Below the pieces are notes generated by a model, which was not told where the DNA came from, did no database searches, and saw only the letters and a list, made by a program, of their open reading frames with translations. From NCBI RefSeq assembly GCF_007744675.1, contig NZ_CP036269.1:3699546-3763545 (forward strand): DNA of 64,000 nt, written 5' to 3'. This stretch comes from Gimesia alba. Lineage in GTDB: Bacteria; Planctomycetota; Planctomycetia; Planctomycetales; Planctomycetaceae. Shown here in pieces: positions 8,912 through 17,342 of the stretch. The position numbers and the translations under genes were made by a program. The stretch's first letter is position 1, and every line of letters begins with the position of its first letter.

Positions 8912-9732
8912 GCTTCTTGTGGCGACATGATATAGCTCAGATAAAACGGTCCGAACTCGGCATACTTGGCTGATGCTTTATCAAATCGCATGGTGTAAAC
9001 GATCTCTTTGATCGGCTCTGGTGCCCTGCCCCATAATGTGACGCCCCATTCCCAGTCATCAAAGCCTGTTGAGGCAGTGATCACTTGGACGACGCGACCG
9101 GCGAACTTCATGCCGCTCAAGCCATGCTCGGCCATCATGCTGTAACGGTTGCTGAACTGCTCCATGTACCAGTTCGCACCCGGGACGCGTGATTTATTCA
9201 TCGGATAGAACGTACAGACGGGAAAATCCGGGAACTCCGGGTAGATCCGCTGTTGATTCATCGCCGGCAAGCGGCCTTCATAGGCTTTGAGCTTGGCTTG
9301 GAAGGCGGGGCTTTCCGGATCGGTGCCTTCCTGCTTCAATTTGGCGGCATACTGTTCCAGAGTGGGCACGTATTCAGAAATTTCGGTGATCGAAACAAAC
9401 GAATAAGTGGGAATCAGCGCTGGCCCCAGGCCGCAAGAGCGGATGGCCTGTTGAATGCTGTCAATCTTGATCGGATCGGTGTCCATGATCAGCACTTGCA
9501 GGTCGGCTTTATGGCCGGAGACGATGGACGTCTGGATGCGAATGGGGGCGTCTTCATGATCGGGATCAAGAAGTGCAGCTAGTTCTTCGCGGCCCGCAGC
9601 ACGGGTGCTTTGGTCGATTTGATTCAGTACGCCTTGATCAACGCGGTAGTACAAGTGCAGGCAGTGCCAGCCTTCGGTCATATTGGTAGTGGGATCAGGT
9701 TGTGGCGCAGAAGTATGTGGAGGACGGTTCAC
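8890..9732 (-). CDS. chdC: coproheme decarboxylase (HemQ/ChdC), chlorite dismutase family
   Basis: 280 residues, GTG start at 9732 with AAGGTG upstream. The fold is that of heme-binding chlorite dismutase-like proteins. The catalytic Tyr is in FYPMNKSR (Tyr176), the proximal heme ligand is His203 in MAEHG, and the distal residue in RVVQVITASTGFDDWEWG is Gln (about 216) rather than the Arg of true chlorite dismutases. These features mark the coproheme decarboxylase that turns coproheme III into heme b with peroxide in the coproporphyrin-dependent route. It is cytoplasmic, without a signal peptide. The gene is monocistronic here and no other heme gene is in the window, though ccoS and a ccoI-like gene for cbb3 oxidase assembly lie at the far end. 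Confidence 0.88.
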   Translation of the reverse strand: MNRPPHTSAPQPDPTTNMTEGWHCLHLYYRVDQGVLNQIDQSTRAAGREELAALLDPDHEDAPIRIQTSIVSGHKADLQVLIMDTDPIKIDSIQQAIRSCGLGPALIPTYSFVSITEISEYVPTLEQYAAKLKQEGTDPESPAFQAKLKAYEGRLPAMNQQRIYPEFPDFPVCTFYPMNKSRVPGANWYMEQFSNRYSMMAEHGLSGMKFAGRVVQVITASTGFDDWEWGVTLWGRAPEPIKEIVYTMRFDKASAKYAEFGPFYLSYIMSPQEAIAHLKL

Positions 9733-9886
9733 GTCGGGTCACCTTGTTCAATAATAAAGGAAAGTCGTTTATCGCAGACGGCCCCGACAGACTGACTGGG
9801 GGACCGACTTTGATTATAGCTGAACCAGAGGAATGAGCAAACGCAGGAGCAGGAGCCGATGCCGTCTCGTTCTCGAATTCTCCAGA

Positions 9887-11995
9887 TTACTTCCTGATCT
9901 GCAGCTGTTTTTCGTCCCAGCCCATTTTCTTGCTGACTTGAGATGAATAAGCCCAGTCTTTGGGATTCACTTTGTGGAGTATGACTCTGCTACGACTGGC
10001 AGCCATGGCGAGTGCCTGAGGCAAATCCAGAAAACGCAGAACATTCAGTAGCGCGGGGCCGTTGTGATGCGAGGCGGGCATGCCGGTCAGGTCGAGTTCG
10101 CTGATGTTCTTTTCGAACAGAGAAGCATACAAACAGAGTGCGGCGGCTTCCCCCGTCCCCACTAGTCGCATTTCCGATTTCGAGAATTCCGGTTGGGCCT
10201 GCAATTCCTGAATTGCACGGCGGACATCCCAGATCTGCATCCCCTCCAGAGATTGACCGAGCAGATAAAAACGTCGGCGGATTTGGGTCTGCTTGCGTTC
10301 TTCGGGATTCCAAGCATCAAGACCAATGCCACGAGGTGTGAAGTAAGCAATGGCTGTCTGGTTTTCCAGTACGTTTTTACGGAGTTCCTGGAACAGTTTC
10401 TCGCCTTGGGGAGAAAGCGGCGTTGCAGAATCCATTCCGGGAAATACAGGAGCGAGTTCATTGAGATAAGTATCCCATTCTGATTGATTCAAAACGGTCA
10501 ACGTCACCGGTTGAGGTGTCTTTGATTTTTTGGACATCACGACAAACAGTTTCAAGGGAACATGTTTCTGACTGTCAAACGAAATCGTTTGCAGCGTGAG
10601 ACCGTCTCTGGTTGCCGATTCTACTTTTGTTTTGGTATTTGAATCATTCTTCTTCAGCCAGCCGCGGAAGGACTTCTTCTGTAACTGAGTTTTCCACTGT
10701 TCCTGCATCTGATGCCACTGGGCGGAATCTTCGGGGACTTTGGCTTTCGCCTGTTTGACAAAGGTTTCCTGGATTTTGGCGTTTTTCTGGTCTTCGGGAA
10801 GCGTTTTGAAGACTTTGAGTTCTTCCGGCGTGTGGAATTTCGTTGCCGCCATTTCGATCAATGAATCATCGCCTTTGAGGAAATGATTGAACCAATGGAA
10901 GGCGTGAATTCGCAGTTCCTGCGTGTCTTTGTGGGGGCCTTCTGTGATCTGCAGACCCAGATTTTCCGGCACGCCATACAGCTCATAGATCTTCATGGTA
11001 TTGTTATAGACATCGACCACCCCATCCAGCGGGAAGATGCTGTCTTTGTCGGTATTGGAAATCAACAGCGGCCGCGGTGCCACGAGTGCGGCAACCTGTG
11101 CGTAATCCCATTGGTAGGTGTTGACCATAAACATACAGTCGCAGTGCCCTTCCACAGCCCCGTCGATCACGTAGTTTTTGAGATTGGTAATGCCGGCGAC
11201 CGGAACGGCGGCTTTGATGCGCTCATCGAGGGCAGCGATCCACCAGCTGTACGCGCCTCCCCCGGAGCGGCCGGTGACGCCCAGTTTTTCGCCGTCCACT
11301 TCAGGACGCGACTGCAGATAGTCCAACGCGCGGATGCAGTTCCAGGCTTCCACGCCGGCGGGAGTATAACCTCGTGATAGCCACCACCACATCCCTTCGC
11401 GATAGGTGCCGTGATGCAGGCCTTCGATTTCACCCAGTTGCAGTGTGTCAATTGTCAGACAGACATAACCATTGCGCGCGAACCATTCGCCATGATGCTG
11501 GTAATGCACCTTGTTGCCGTAGATGATGCCGTTTTTCTTGACGCCCCCGTGGCCGCAGACATACAGAATTGCAGGAATTTTTCCTTCCTGTTTGATCGGG
11601 CGATACAGGTTCCCCGTCACATACAGGCCGGGACGCGACTGAAACGTGATGTTTTCGACTATAAAACCATCGCTGGTGATGCTGTTGGTGATGACCGGTT
11701 TCAGGTCGGTTTTGTGAGGCAGCGGCGACAGGCCGAGCATTTCGAAGAGCTGTTTCCGATATTGAACGCGTTTCTTTTCCCACGTCTTGAGATCTTTCAC
11801 GTTCTTCAGGCTGCGGTTGGCCAGTCGCGTGGCGTGGTCGCGGAAATAGTCGGTCAGATGCTGGTCTGCTGCGGTCGTGCCGATGACCTTGCGGCGTTCC
11901 AGAACAGGATTTGCTGCTTGAGAGCCGCCTGTTTGAATCAAGAGTCCTATCAACGTGAGAGCGAGAAATAATAATTGGTGGGGTTTCTGAGTCAT
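9887..11995 (-). CDS. secreted two-domain alpha/beta hydrolase (acetyl xylan esterase-like)
   Basis: 702 residues with a signal peptide (LLFLALTLIGLLIQTGG). The first domain (about 100-380) is an alpha/beta hydrolase of the acetyl xylan esterase / prolyl-oligopeptidase type: RPGLYVTGNLYRP, ILYVCGHGG, nucleophile elbow GRSGGG (Ser244), acid in SNTDKDSIFP and His in TEGPHKDTQ. The second part (about 460-700) has hydrolase-like architecture, but its elbow position reads GTGEAAALCLY with no serine, suggesting a degenerate or non-catalytic copy. Exported esterases of this type deacylate plant or algal polysaccharides. No other carbohydrate-degradation gene is adjacent. The substrate is not deducible. 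Confidence 0.83.
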   Translation of the reverse strand: MTQKPHQLLFLALTLIGLLIQTGGSQAANPVLERRKVIGTTAADQHLTDYFRDHATRLANRSLKNVKDLKTWEKKRVQYRKQLFEMLGLSPLPHKTDLKPVITNSITSDGFIVENITFQSRPGLYVTGNLYRPIKQEGKIPAILYVCGHGGVKKNGIIYGNKVHYQHHGEWFARNGYVCLTIDTLQLGEIEGLHHGTYREGMWWWLSRGYTPAGVEAWNCIRALDYLQSRPEVDGEKLGVTGRSGGGAYSWWIAALDERIKAAVPVAGITNLKNYVIDGAVEGHCDCMFMVNTYQWDYAQVAALVAPRPLLISNTDKDSIFPLDGVVDVYNNTMKIYELYGVPENLGLQITEGPHKDTQELRIHAFHWFNHFLKGDDSLIEMAATKFHTPEELKVFKTLPEDQKNAKIQETFVKQAKAKVPEDSAQWHQMQEQWKTQLQKKSFRGWLKKNDSNTKTKVESATRDGLTLQTISFDSQKHVPLKLFVVMSKKSKTPQPVTLTVLNQSEWDTYLNELAPVFPGMDSATPLSPQGEKLFQELRKNVLENQTAIAYFTPRGIGLDAWNPEERKQTQIRRRFYLLGQSLEGMQIWDVRRAIQELQAQPEFSKSEMRLVGTGEAAALCLYASLFEKNISELDLTGMPASHHNGPALLNVLRFLDLPQALAMAASRSRVILHKVNPKDWAYSSQVSKKMGWDEKQLQIRK

Positions 11996-12327
11996 CGTAA
12001 ATCCTGTTGTGTTCGGCCCTGTTGGATTTGGTGGTGGGGTACAGAGGAGAGTGTTTCATTAACAATGCTAATTATTGTACCAGGGCCCGAGACCGTTGTC
12101 AGCAATCAGGACACATTTCTCTCAATTCACAGTTCATCGGTAAGCAGCGAATCGCAGAAAGAAGAGGAGAATATTGCTTTTCTGAAGATTTCAAGGCGGC
12201 TGGGCGAACCCCGGTAGTGTGAAGTTCGTCAATCAGGGAACTCGTATCTTTTTCAGCGGTCTGGTTTTCTGCGCTGAAAAAGTTTCATCATCAATTCATC
12301 AGGAAACCGGAACCGAGGAGAACTTTG
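11996..12327. other. 332-bp divergent intergenic region
   Basis: No coding frame. It separates the secreted hydrolase gene from the AAA ATPase gene and contains an 11-bp inverted repeat at 12248-12282. Confidence 0.5.
12248..12282. repeat. perfect 11-bp inverted repeat upstream of the AAA gene
   Basis: CTTTTTCAGCG (12248-12258) and CGCTGAAAAAG (12272-12282) are exact reverse complements around a 13-base spacer, 46 bp before the AAA start codon. It could be a leader-RNA hairpin or an operator; no T run follows, so it is not an obvious terminator. Confidence 0.6.
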
Positions 12328-14193
12328 ATGTCAAAACAGACAAAAAATCTGCAGACCGTTCTCAAGCAATGGCGGGAACGGGATCTGACCAAAGAAGCCA
12401 TGACAGGAACACTTTCCCCTGTCTTCCTGATGGATGATCTGGTCTCTGATGTGAGTGATGTGTTGAACGCTGGCCGCTTTCCCATTCTGTATGGCGGATC
12501 GGGTGTCGGGAAATCGGCTGTGTATCAGAAACTGGTAGCACAGTCCGTTGCCGGCGAAGGACCGGAGTTATTGAAAGAAACACGCATTTTGAAACTTTCT
12601 TTTCGTCGGGCGCTGGCTAGTCTGAAAAAAGAAGATCAACTGCGGGGCGAATTTCAGAAACTGCTGGACCTGCTACTGGAGACAGAGGAAAGAATCGTTC
12701 CCTTTTTCGCAGATGCGGAAATCATGAATGATTATTATCTGCAACCATTACTGCAGGCATACGCTTATCAGACCGAGCGACCATTACTGGCCGAGGGAAA
12801 TCGGAATAGTGTGGAAGCGATGTTTGAAAACTATCCCGAACTGGAGAGTCACTTTGTCGCACTCAAGGTGGAAGAACCGGATTTATCAACGGTGCGGACC
12901 ATTGTTCATGAATGGTCGCAAAACCAGCTTCAAACAGAACGGGTTAAGATTACCAAATCGGCTCAGGATGAAGCACTGTTGTTGACACACCGCTTCCTTT
13001 CGCGACTGAACATGCCGCGAAAGGTTTTGGATCTGTTGAAACAGGTTCAGGTCGTGCACAGCAAAGAACGAAAAGTGAACGGCCAGGATGTGATCAACCG
13101 GTTTCATCAGGTGTATAAGGTAACGTTGTCTTTAATCGATCCGGATCAGAAACTGGATCTGGTGCAGGTGCGCGAACAGTTTGCGCAGGTTGTTTTAGGC
13201 CAGGATCAGGCGGTCGATGCCGTGGTACGGATGATTGGAACGATCAAAGCAGGATTGAGTGATATTCGCCGTCCGCTGGGGGCGTTCCTGTTTACCGGTC
13301 CGACTGGTGTGGGAAAAACGCACATCGCGCAGAAGCTGTCCGAGTATTTACTGGGGCGGCCTGAAAGTATGGTACGGCTGAATATGGCGGATTTTCAATC
13401 CGAAAGAGCCGCCGCGACACTGTTTGGTGATCCGGACGAGTATTCCCTCGCGAAACGGCAGGGACTGCTGACACAGCGTTTGCAGGGCCAGTCGTTTACG
13501 GTTCTGTTGCTGGATGAATTCGAGAAATGTGCCCCTTCGGTGCTGGATCGTTTCATGCAGTTGATTGATGAAGGGTGTTTTATCAACGGGACCGGCGAGT
13601 CGGTCTCCTGCCGTTCGACAGTGATCATTGCTACGACGAATGCGGGGGCCGAACTGTATCGGAAAAGTCTGATCGGATTTTCTGAAGGTGTGTCTTCCCG
13701 TCAGGAAATGGAACAGGCGGTTCACCGTCAGCTTGTCGAACATTTTCGGTTCGAGTTTTTGAATCGGTTCGATGAGATTGTCTATTTCCATGCGTTGAGT
13801 GCCAGAGATATTCGGCAAATTGCCGCCTGTGAACTGCGTCTGCTACAGGATCGGATTGGATTGAAACGTCACAAGCTGACCATTCAACCAGACCGGGTAG
13901 TTCTGGACTGGTTGGCTCAAAAAGGGTACGACCCCTATTTCGGAGCGCGGTTCTTGCGACGAACGATTGAACGGTTTGTCACGCCGGTTATTGCGGATGT
14001 GATTAATTCGCAGTCTCTGGAAAAAGGGACTACGTTGATGCTTTCATTCGAACAGCAACGTATTGTCATACGGTTTGAACAAAAACAGACGGGAGACACC
14101 ACTGAGCAGAAGGCGTTTGTGTTTGCGGGGACTCCTGTCATGGCGACGAGTTTGTCGAACCGGAAAAAAGAACGGACGGCAACTGCTGTCTGA
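12328..14193 (+). CDS. ClpB/ClpA-like double AAA+ ATPase with degenerate first module
   Basis: 621 residues from the ATG at 12328 (GAGGAG seven bases upstream). Two ATPase modules are visible. Module 1 has Walker A GGSGVGKS (56-63) and RGEFQKLL, as in ClpB D1, but its Walker B region reads FFADAE (126-131) instead of hydrophobic-DE, and the usual arginine-finger RRF region is ELESHF. Module 2 (about 280-600) has Walker A GPTGVGKT (324-331), Walker B LLLDEFEK, sensor 1 ATTN, arginine finger FLNRFDE and sensor 2 GARFLRR, all ClpB D2-like; the pore loop is EYSLAKRQG rather than GYVG. It lacks the Clp N domain and the ClpB middle coiled coil. Likely a cytoplasmic remodelling ATPase; its partner is unknown. 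A terminator follows, so it is monocistronic. Confidence 0.85.
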   Translation: MSKQTKNLQTVLKQWRERDLTKEAMTGTLSPVFLMDDLVSDVSDVLNAGRFPILYGGSGVGKSAVYQKLVAQSVAGEGPELLKETRILKLSFRRALASLKKEDQLRGEFQKLLDLLLETEERIVPFFADAEIMNDYYLQPLLQAYAYQTERPLLAEGNRNSVEAMFENYPELESHFVALKVEEPDLSTVRTIVHEWSQNQLQTERVKITKSAQDEALLLTHRFLSRLNMPRKVLDLLKQVQVVHSKERKVNGQDVINRFHQVYKVTLSLIDPDQKLDLVQVREQFAQVVLGQDQAVDAVVRMIGTIKAGLSDIRRPLGAFLFTGPTGVGKTHIAQKLSEYLLGRPESMVRLNMADFQSERAAATLFGDPDEYSLAKRQGLLTQRLQGQSFTVLLLDEFEKCAPSVLDRFMQLIDEGCFINGTGESVSCRSTVIIATTNAGAELYRKSLIGFSEGVSSRQEMEQAVHRQLVEHFRFEFLNRFDEIVYFHALSARDIRQIAACELRLLQDRIGLKRHKLTIQPDRVVLDWLAQKGYDPYFGARFLRRTIERFVTPVIADVINSQSLEKGTTLMLSFEQQRIVIRFEQKQTGDTTEQKAFVFAGTPVMATSLSNRKKERTATAV

Positions 14194-14207
14194 AGCTGCT
14201 GATCGCG

Positions 14208-14241
14208 GCAGGTTACGCTGATGTGTGACCTGTCGTTTTTT
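14208..14241 (+). terminator. rho-independent terminator of the AAA ATPase gene
   Basis: CAGGTTAC (14209-14216) pairs with GTGACCTG (14225-14232) through one G-T wobble, followed by TCG and six Ts. It starts 15 bp after the AAA stop codon. Confidence 0.75.
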
Positions 14242-14274
14242 ATTCCGCGCGGCACGTCTCCTGACATGCATTCG

Positions 14275-15276
14275 TCAGTCTGTTGTTTCGGTTTGATATC
14301 CCTCTGGATGATCTCGGAACCAGTTCCAGGCGGTCTGTATGATCGATTCCAGAGTCGTGTACTGTGGAGACCAGCCAAGTTCTCGACTGATTTTTTCGTT
14401 CGCAGCTGATAATACCGGCGGATCACCGGGACGACGGGGTTGATAGTCGATCGGAATTTCACAGCCGGTCACCTGCTCTGCGGTTTTGATCACTTCGAGC
14501 ACCGAATAACCGTGGCCGAGACCGATGTTGTAAAACTTCTGTGATTCAGTCGTGAGTGTATCGAGCGCCAGCAGATGCGCGGCGCAGATATCGTCGACGT
14601 GAATATAATCGCGAATGCAGGTGCCGTCGGCGGTGGGATAATCATTGCCCAGGACGGTGATCTGGGATTGTTTCCCGAGTGCGGTATTCAGGCTGTTGGG
14701 AATCAGATGGGTTTCGGGACGGTGATCTTCACCCAACGAGCCGTCTTCTCTGCAGCCGGCGACATTAAAATAACGCAGGCCGATGAAACCGAAGTTAGGA
14801 TAACTGTGGGCACAGTCTTTGAGAATCTGTTCAATGAACAGCTTTGACCAGCCATACGGATTGATGGGGCTCTGAGGACTCTCTTCGGTGACCGGAATCT
14901 GCGCAGGGATTCCATATGTCGCGCAGGACGAACTGAACACGATCTGACTGACGCGGGACTGTCGCATGGCGCGTAACAGGGAAATCGTGCCGGCCGTGTT
15001 GTTGGAGTAGTACGGCAGTGGTTCGGCCACCGATTCACCAACATACGCCAGCGCTGCAAAGTGGATCACTTTTTCGATCCGCTGGGATTTCATGATATCG
15101 GTCAACGCTTCCGTATCGAGCAGATCGAGTTGAAAAAAGGATGCCTGTGGCGGGACGGCACAGCGATGGCCGCGGGAGAGATTGTCGATCACACAGACCT
15201 TGTGGCCAGCGTCGATTAGCTGCCGCACGCAATGGGAGCCGATGTACCCTGCTCCGCCCGTCACCAGAATTGTCAT
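14275..15276 (-). CDS. galE: UDP-glucose 4-epimerase
   Basis: 333 residues from the ATG at 15276 (GGGAA seven bases upstream); an in-frame ATG two codons earlier is less well placed. The N terminus MTILVTGGAGYIGSH is the Rossmann NAD-binding Gly motif of extended short-chain dehydrogenases. The catalytic Ser/Thr region is FSSSCATYG and the Tyr-Lys pair is YGWSK. Further family blocks are LRYFNVAG, CIRDYIHVDD and YNIGLGHGYSVLEV. It interconverts UDP-glucose and UDP-galactose, supplying precursors for glycans. It is a single gene here, convergent with the AAA gene, with the DUF5009 gene diverging upstream. Confidence 0.95.
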   Translation of the reverse strand: MTILVTGGAGYIGSHCVRQLIDAGHKVCVIDNLSRGHRCAVPPQASFFQLDLLDTEALTDIMKSQRIEKVIHFAALAYVGESVAEPLPYYSNNTAGTISLLRAMRQSRVSQIVFSSSCATYGIPAQIPVTEESPQSPINPYGWSKLFIEQILKDCAHSYPNFGFIGLRYFNVAGCREDGSLGEDHRPETHLIPNSLNTALGKQSQITVLGNDYPTADGTCIRDYIHVDDICAAHLLALDTLTTESQKFYNIGLGHGYSVLEVIKTAEQVTGCEIPIDYQPRRPGDPPVLSAANEKISRELGWSPQYTTLESIIQTAWNWFRDHPEGYQTETTD

Positions 15277-15429
15277 GAACACATTCCCGAAAAAAATATA
15301 GATAAATCGACTTTGATTGATGTTTTACTCTGAAACGCAAACAGGGTACCATAACAGCAGGCTTATCGTGCCCGCAACAGGCATGTTTCTTTTGATACCT
15401 TAGCTTTTCTTTCATCATCGGTAAATCAG

Positions 15430-16860
15430 ATGTCGCAAAATACTCCCGACTCAGGCTCGCAAAAACCGGAAACGATCCCGTTGCAGAAGATTCCTGAAAA
15501 ACCGATCACGCCTCCCCTGGAAACGGCTGAAAAGCAGAAGAAGCCGAATCCGAACCAGCGCCTGGTTTCACTGGACGCCTATCGAGGATTTGTAATGCTG
15601 GCGATGGCGTCCGGCGGTCTGGCGATTGCCAGTGCGATGCGCAATTCACCGGAAATTCTCGATCAATATAACGGCACGCAGTGGGAATCGTCGTGGAAGT
15701 ACCTCTGGCAGACACTCTCGTATCAACTGAGCCATGTGGAATGGACGGGGACCGCGTTCTGGGATCTGATCCAACCGTCGTTCATGTTCATGGTTGGCGT
15801 GTCGATGCCCTTCTCTGTCCGGAAGCGAAAACAGAAGGGAGATTCCACACTCCGCATCTGGGGGCACGCGATCTTTCGCGCCGTGCTGCTGGTGGCGCTG
15901 GGCGTCTTTTTGTCGTCCCAATACAGCCCGCAGACCAACTTTACCTTTGCGAATGTGTTGTGCCAGATTGGCCTGGGGTATCTAGTGGTTTTCTTTTATG
16001 TGAATCGTTCGTTTGTAACGCAATTGATCGGCGTGATCACGATTCTGGGAGGCTACTGGTTCTTTTTCTATCAGTATATGCCCGTGGAAGACGAGCTGGC
16101 GGCGGTCAAAGCCTATCTCACGGATGTCAAACACAAAGACGCAGCCGAGTGGTCGCAGTTTGAAGGGATTGGCAGTGCCTGGAATAAGCACACCAACGCA
16201 GCGGCAGCCGTCGACCGTCAGTTCCTGAATCAGTTCCCCCGTTATGAAGAACAGTTTCAGGATCAGAAATTCTGGGTGAATAACGGCGGCTATCAGACGC
16301 TGAACTTTATTCCGTCGATCGCCACAATGCTGTTCGGTCTGATGGCGGGGCAACTCCTGATCTCGAATCGCATCGAGAAAATGAAAGTCAAATGGTTGCT
16401 GCAGGCCGGACTCATCTGCTTTGTGATATCCATGCTGCTCGATACCTCGATCTGGCCTGTGAATATCGAACAGTGGGAATGGCATCTGGTGCCTATTGTG
16501 AAACGGATCTGGTCCCCCGGCTGGGCCATCTTCAGCGCGGGCTGGGCATTCTGGTTTCTGGCGGTCTTTTACTGGATTATTGACGTCAAAGGCTACAAGA
16601 AATGGGCCTTCCCGTTTGTTGTGGTCGGCATGAATTCGATCGCCATGTACTGTATGGCCCAGTTGATTCGACCCTGGGTTCAGAAATCGCTTAAGATTCA
16701 TCTGACAACCCTCGATCAGGCGACCGGCTGGTCGGTGGCGGGTTCCCTGTTCAGCACTGATTGCCCCTACGCTCCGATTGCGATTTCCGCGACCGTCTTG
16801 TTTGTGCTGTGGCTGATCTGTCTCTGGATGTATCTGCAGCGAATCTTTATCAAGATTTGA
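15430..16860 (+). CDS. DUF5009 / heparan-alpha-glucosaminide acetyltransferase-like membrane protein
   Basis: 476 residues. After a 45-residue charged, proline-rich cytoplasmic N terminus, the motif LVSLDAYRGFVMLAMASGG introduces the first membrane segment. This SLDAYRG start is typical of HGSNAT/YeiB-like acyltransferases. About nine to ten hydrophobic segments follow (for example FMFMVGVSMPFS, AVLLVALGVFLSS, LGYLVVFFYV, ISMLLDTSIW, FPFVVVGMNSIAMYC), with a soluble loop near residues 210-280. Family members transfer acetyl groups from acetyl-CoA across the membrane to amino sugars. The substrate here is unknown. It diverges from galE and is followed 110 bp later by queF on the same strand. 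Confidence 0.82.
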   Translation: MSQNTPDSGSQKPETIPLQKIPEKPITPPLETAEKQKKPNPNQRLVSLDAYRGFVMLAMASGGLAIASAMRNSPEILDQYNGTQWESSWKYLWQTLSYQLSHVEWTGTAFWDLIQPSFMFMVGVSMPFSVRKRKQKGDSTLRIWGHAIFRAVLLVALGVFLSSQYSPQTNFTFANVLCQIGLGYLVVFFYVNRSFVTQLIGVITILGGYWFFFYQYMPVEDELAAVKAYLTDVKHKDAAEWSQFEGIGSAWNKHTNAAAAVDRQFLNQFPRYEEQFQDQKFWVNNGGYQTLNFIPSIATMLFGLMAGQLLISNRIEKMKVKWLLQAGLICFVISMLLDTSIWPVNIEQWEWHLVPIVKRIWSPGWAIFSAGWAFWFLAVFYWIIDVKGYKKWAFPFVVVGMNSIAMYCMAQLIRPWVQKSLKIHLTTLDQATGWSVAGSLFSTDCPYAPIAISATVLFVLWLICLWMYLQRIFIKI

Positions 16861-16970
16861 CCTGTTTTGAGGCAATTTGTCGTGCTGGTGCTTGAACGGG
16901 CCGCGGAATCCTTATAGAACACGGTCACAAATTTGTCACGCACCGCTAATTGAAACAGAAACATACGACC

Positions 16971-17336
16971 ATGAGTGAAACTGAATCTCCCCGCGACCTG
17001 CTGGAAACGTTTGAGAACCCACACCCGAACCGTGATTACGTCATGGAAACGGTCTGCCCGGAGTTCACCTCTGTCTGTCCCAAGACGGGCCAGCCTGATT
17101 TCGGTACGTTGATCATCACCTATATTCCGGATGCGGTCTGTTTCGAACTCAAGTCGTTGAAAATGTATCTACAGAGCTACCGCAACGTCGGTGCGTTTTA
17201 TGAAGACGTGACCAATCGCATTCTGGATGATCTGGTCGCCGTCACCGATCCTCGCTGGATCGAATTGCGAGCCGAGTTTACCCCACGCGGCGGCATCAGC
17301 AGCACGATTACCGTGACGCATCAGAAAGAAGAATAA
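16971..17336 (+). CDS. queF: 7-cyano-7-deazaguanine (preQ0) reductase
   Basis: 121 residues from the ATG at 16971. This is the short, unimodular QueF type of the T-fold superfamily. The catalytic Cys36 is in [14 protein letters not shown] with the general acid Asp43, and the QueF signature [14 protein letters not shown] follows. It reduces preQ0 to preQ1 with NADPH in the queuosine pathway for tRNA wobble modification at GUN anticodons; a tRNA-His of this class is encoded elsewhere in the window. The gene is convergent with the GntR regulator, with 6 bp between the two stop codons. No other queuosine gene and no preQ1 riboswitch is seen nearby. Confidence 0.94.
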   Translation: MSETESPRDLLETFENPHPNRDYVMETVCPEFTSVCPKTGQPDFGTLIITYIPDAVCFELKSLKMYLQSYRNVGAFYEDVTNRILDDLVAVTDPRWIELRAEFTPRGGISSTITVTHQKEE

Positions 17337-17342
17337 ACGACT

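Noticed and set aside
15982-16875. 297-codon minus-strand frame opposite the DUF5009 gene
   Set aside because: The plus-strand frame has family motifs and membrane helices; this one does not.
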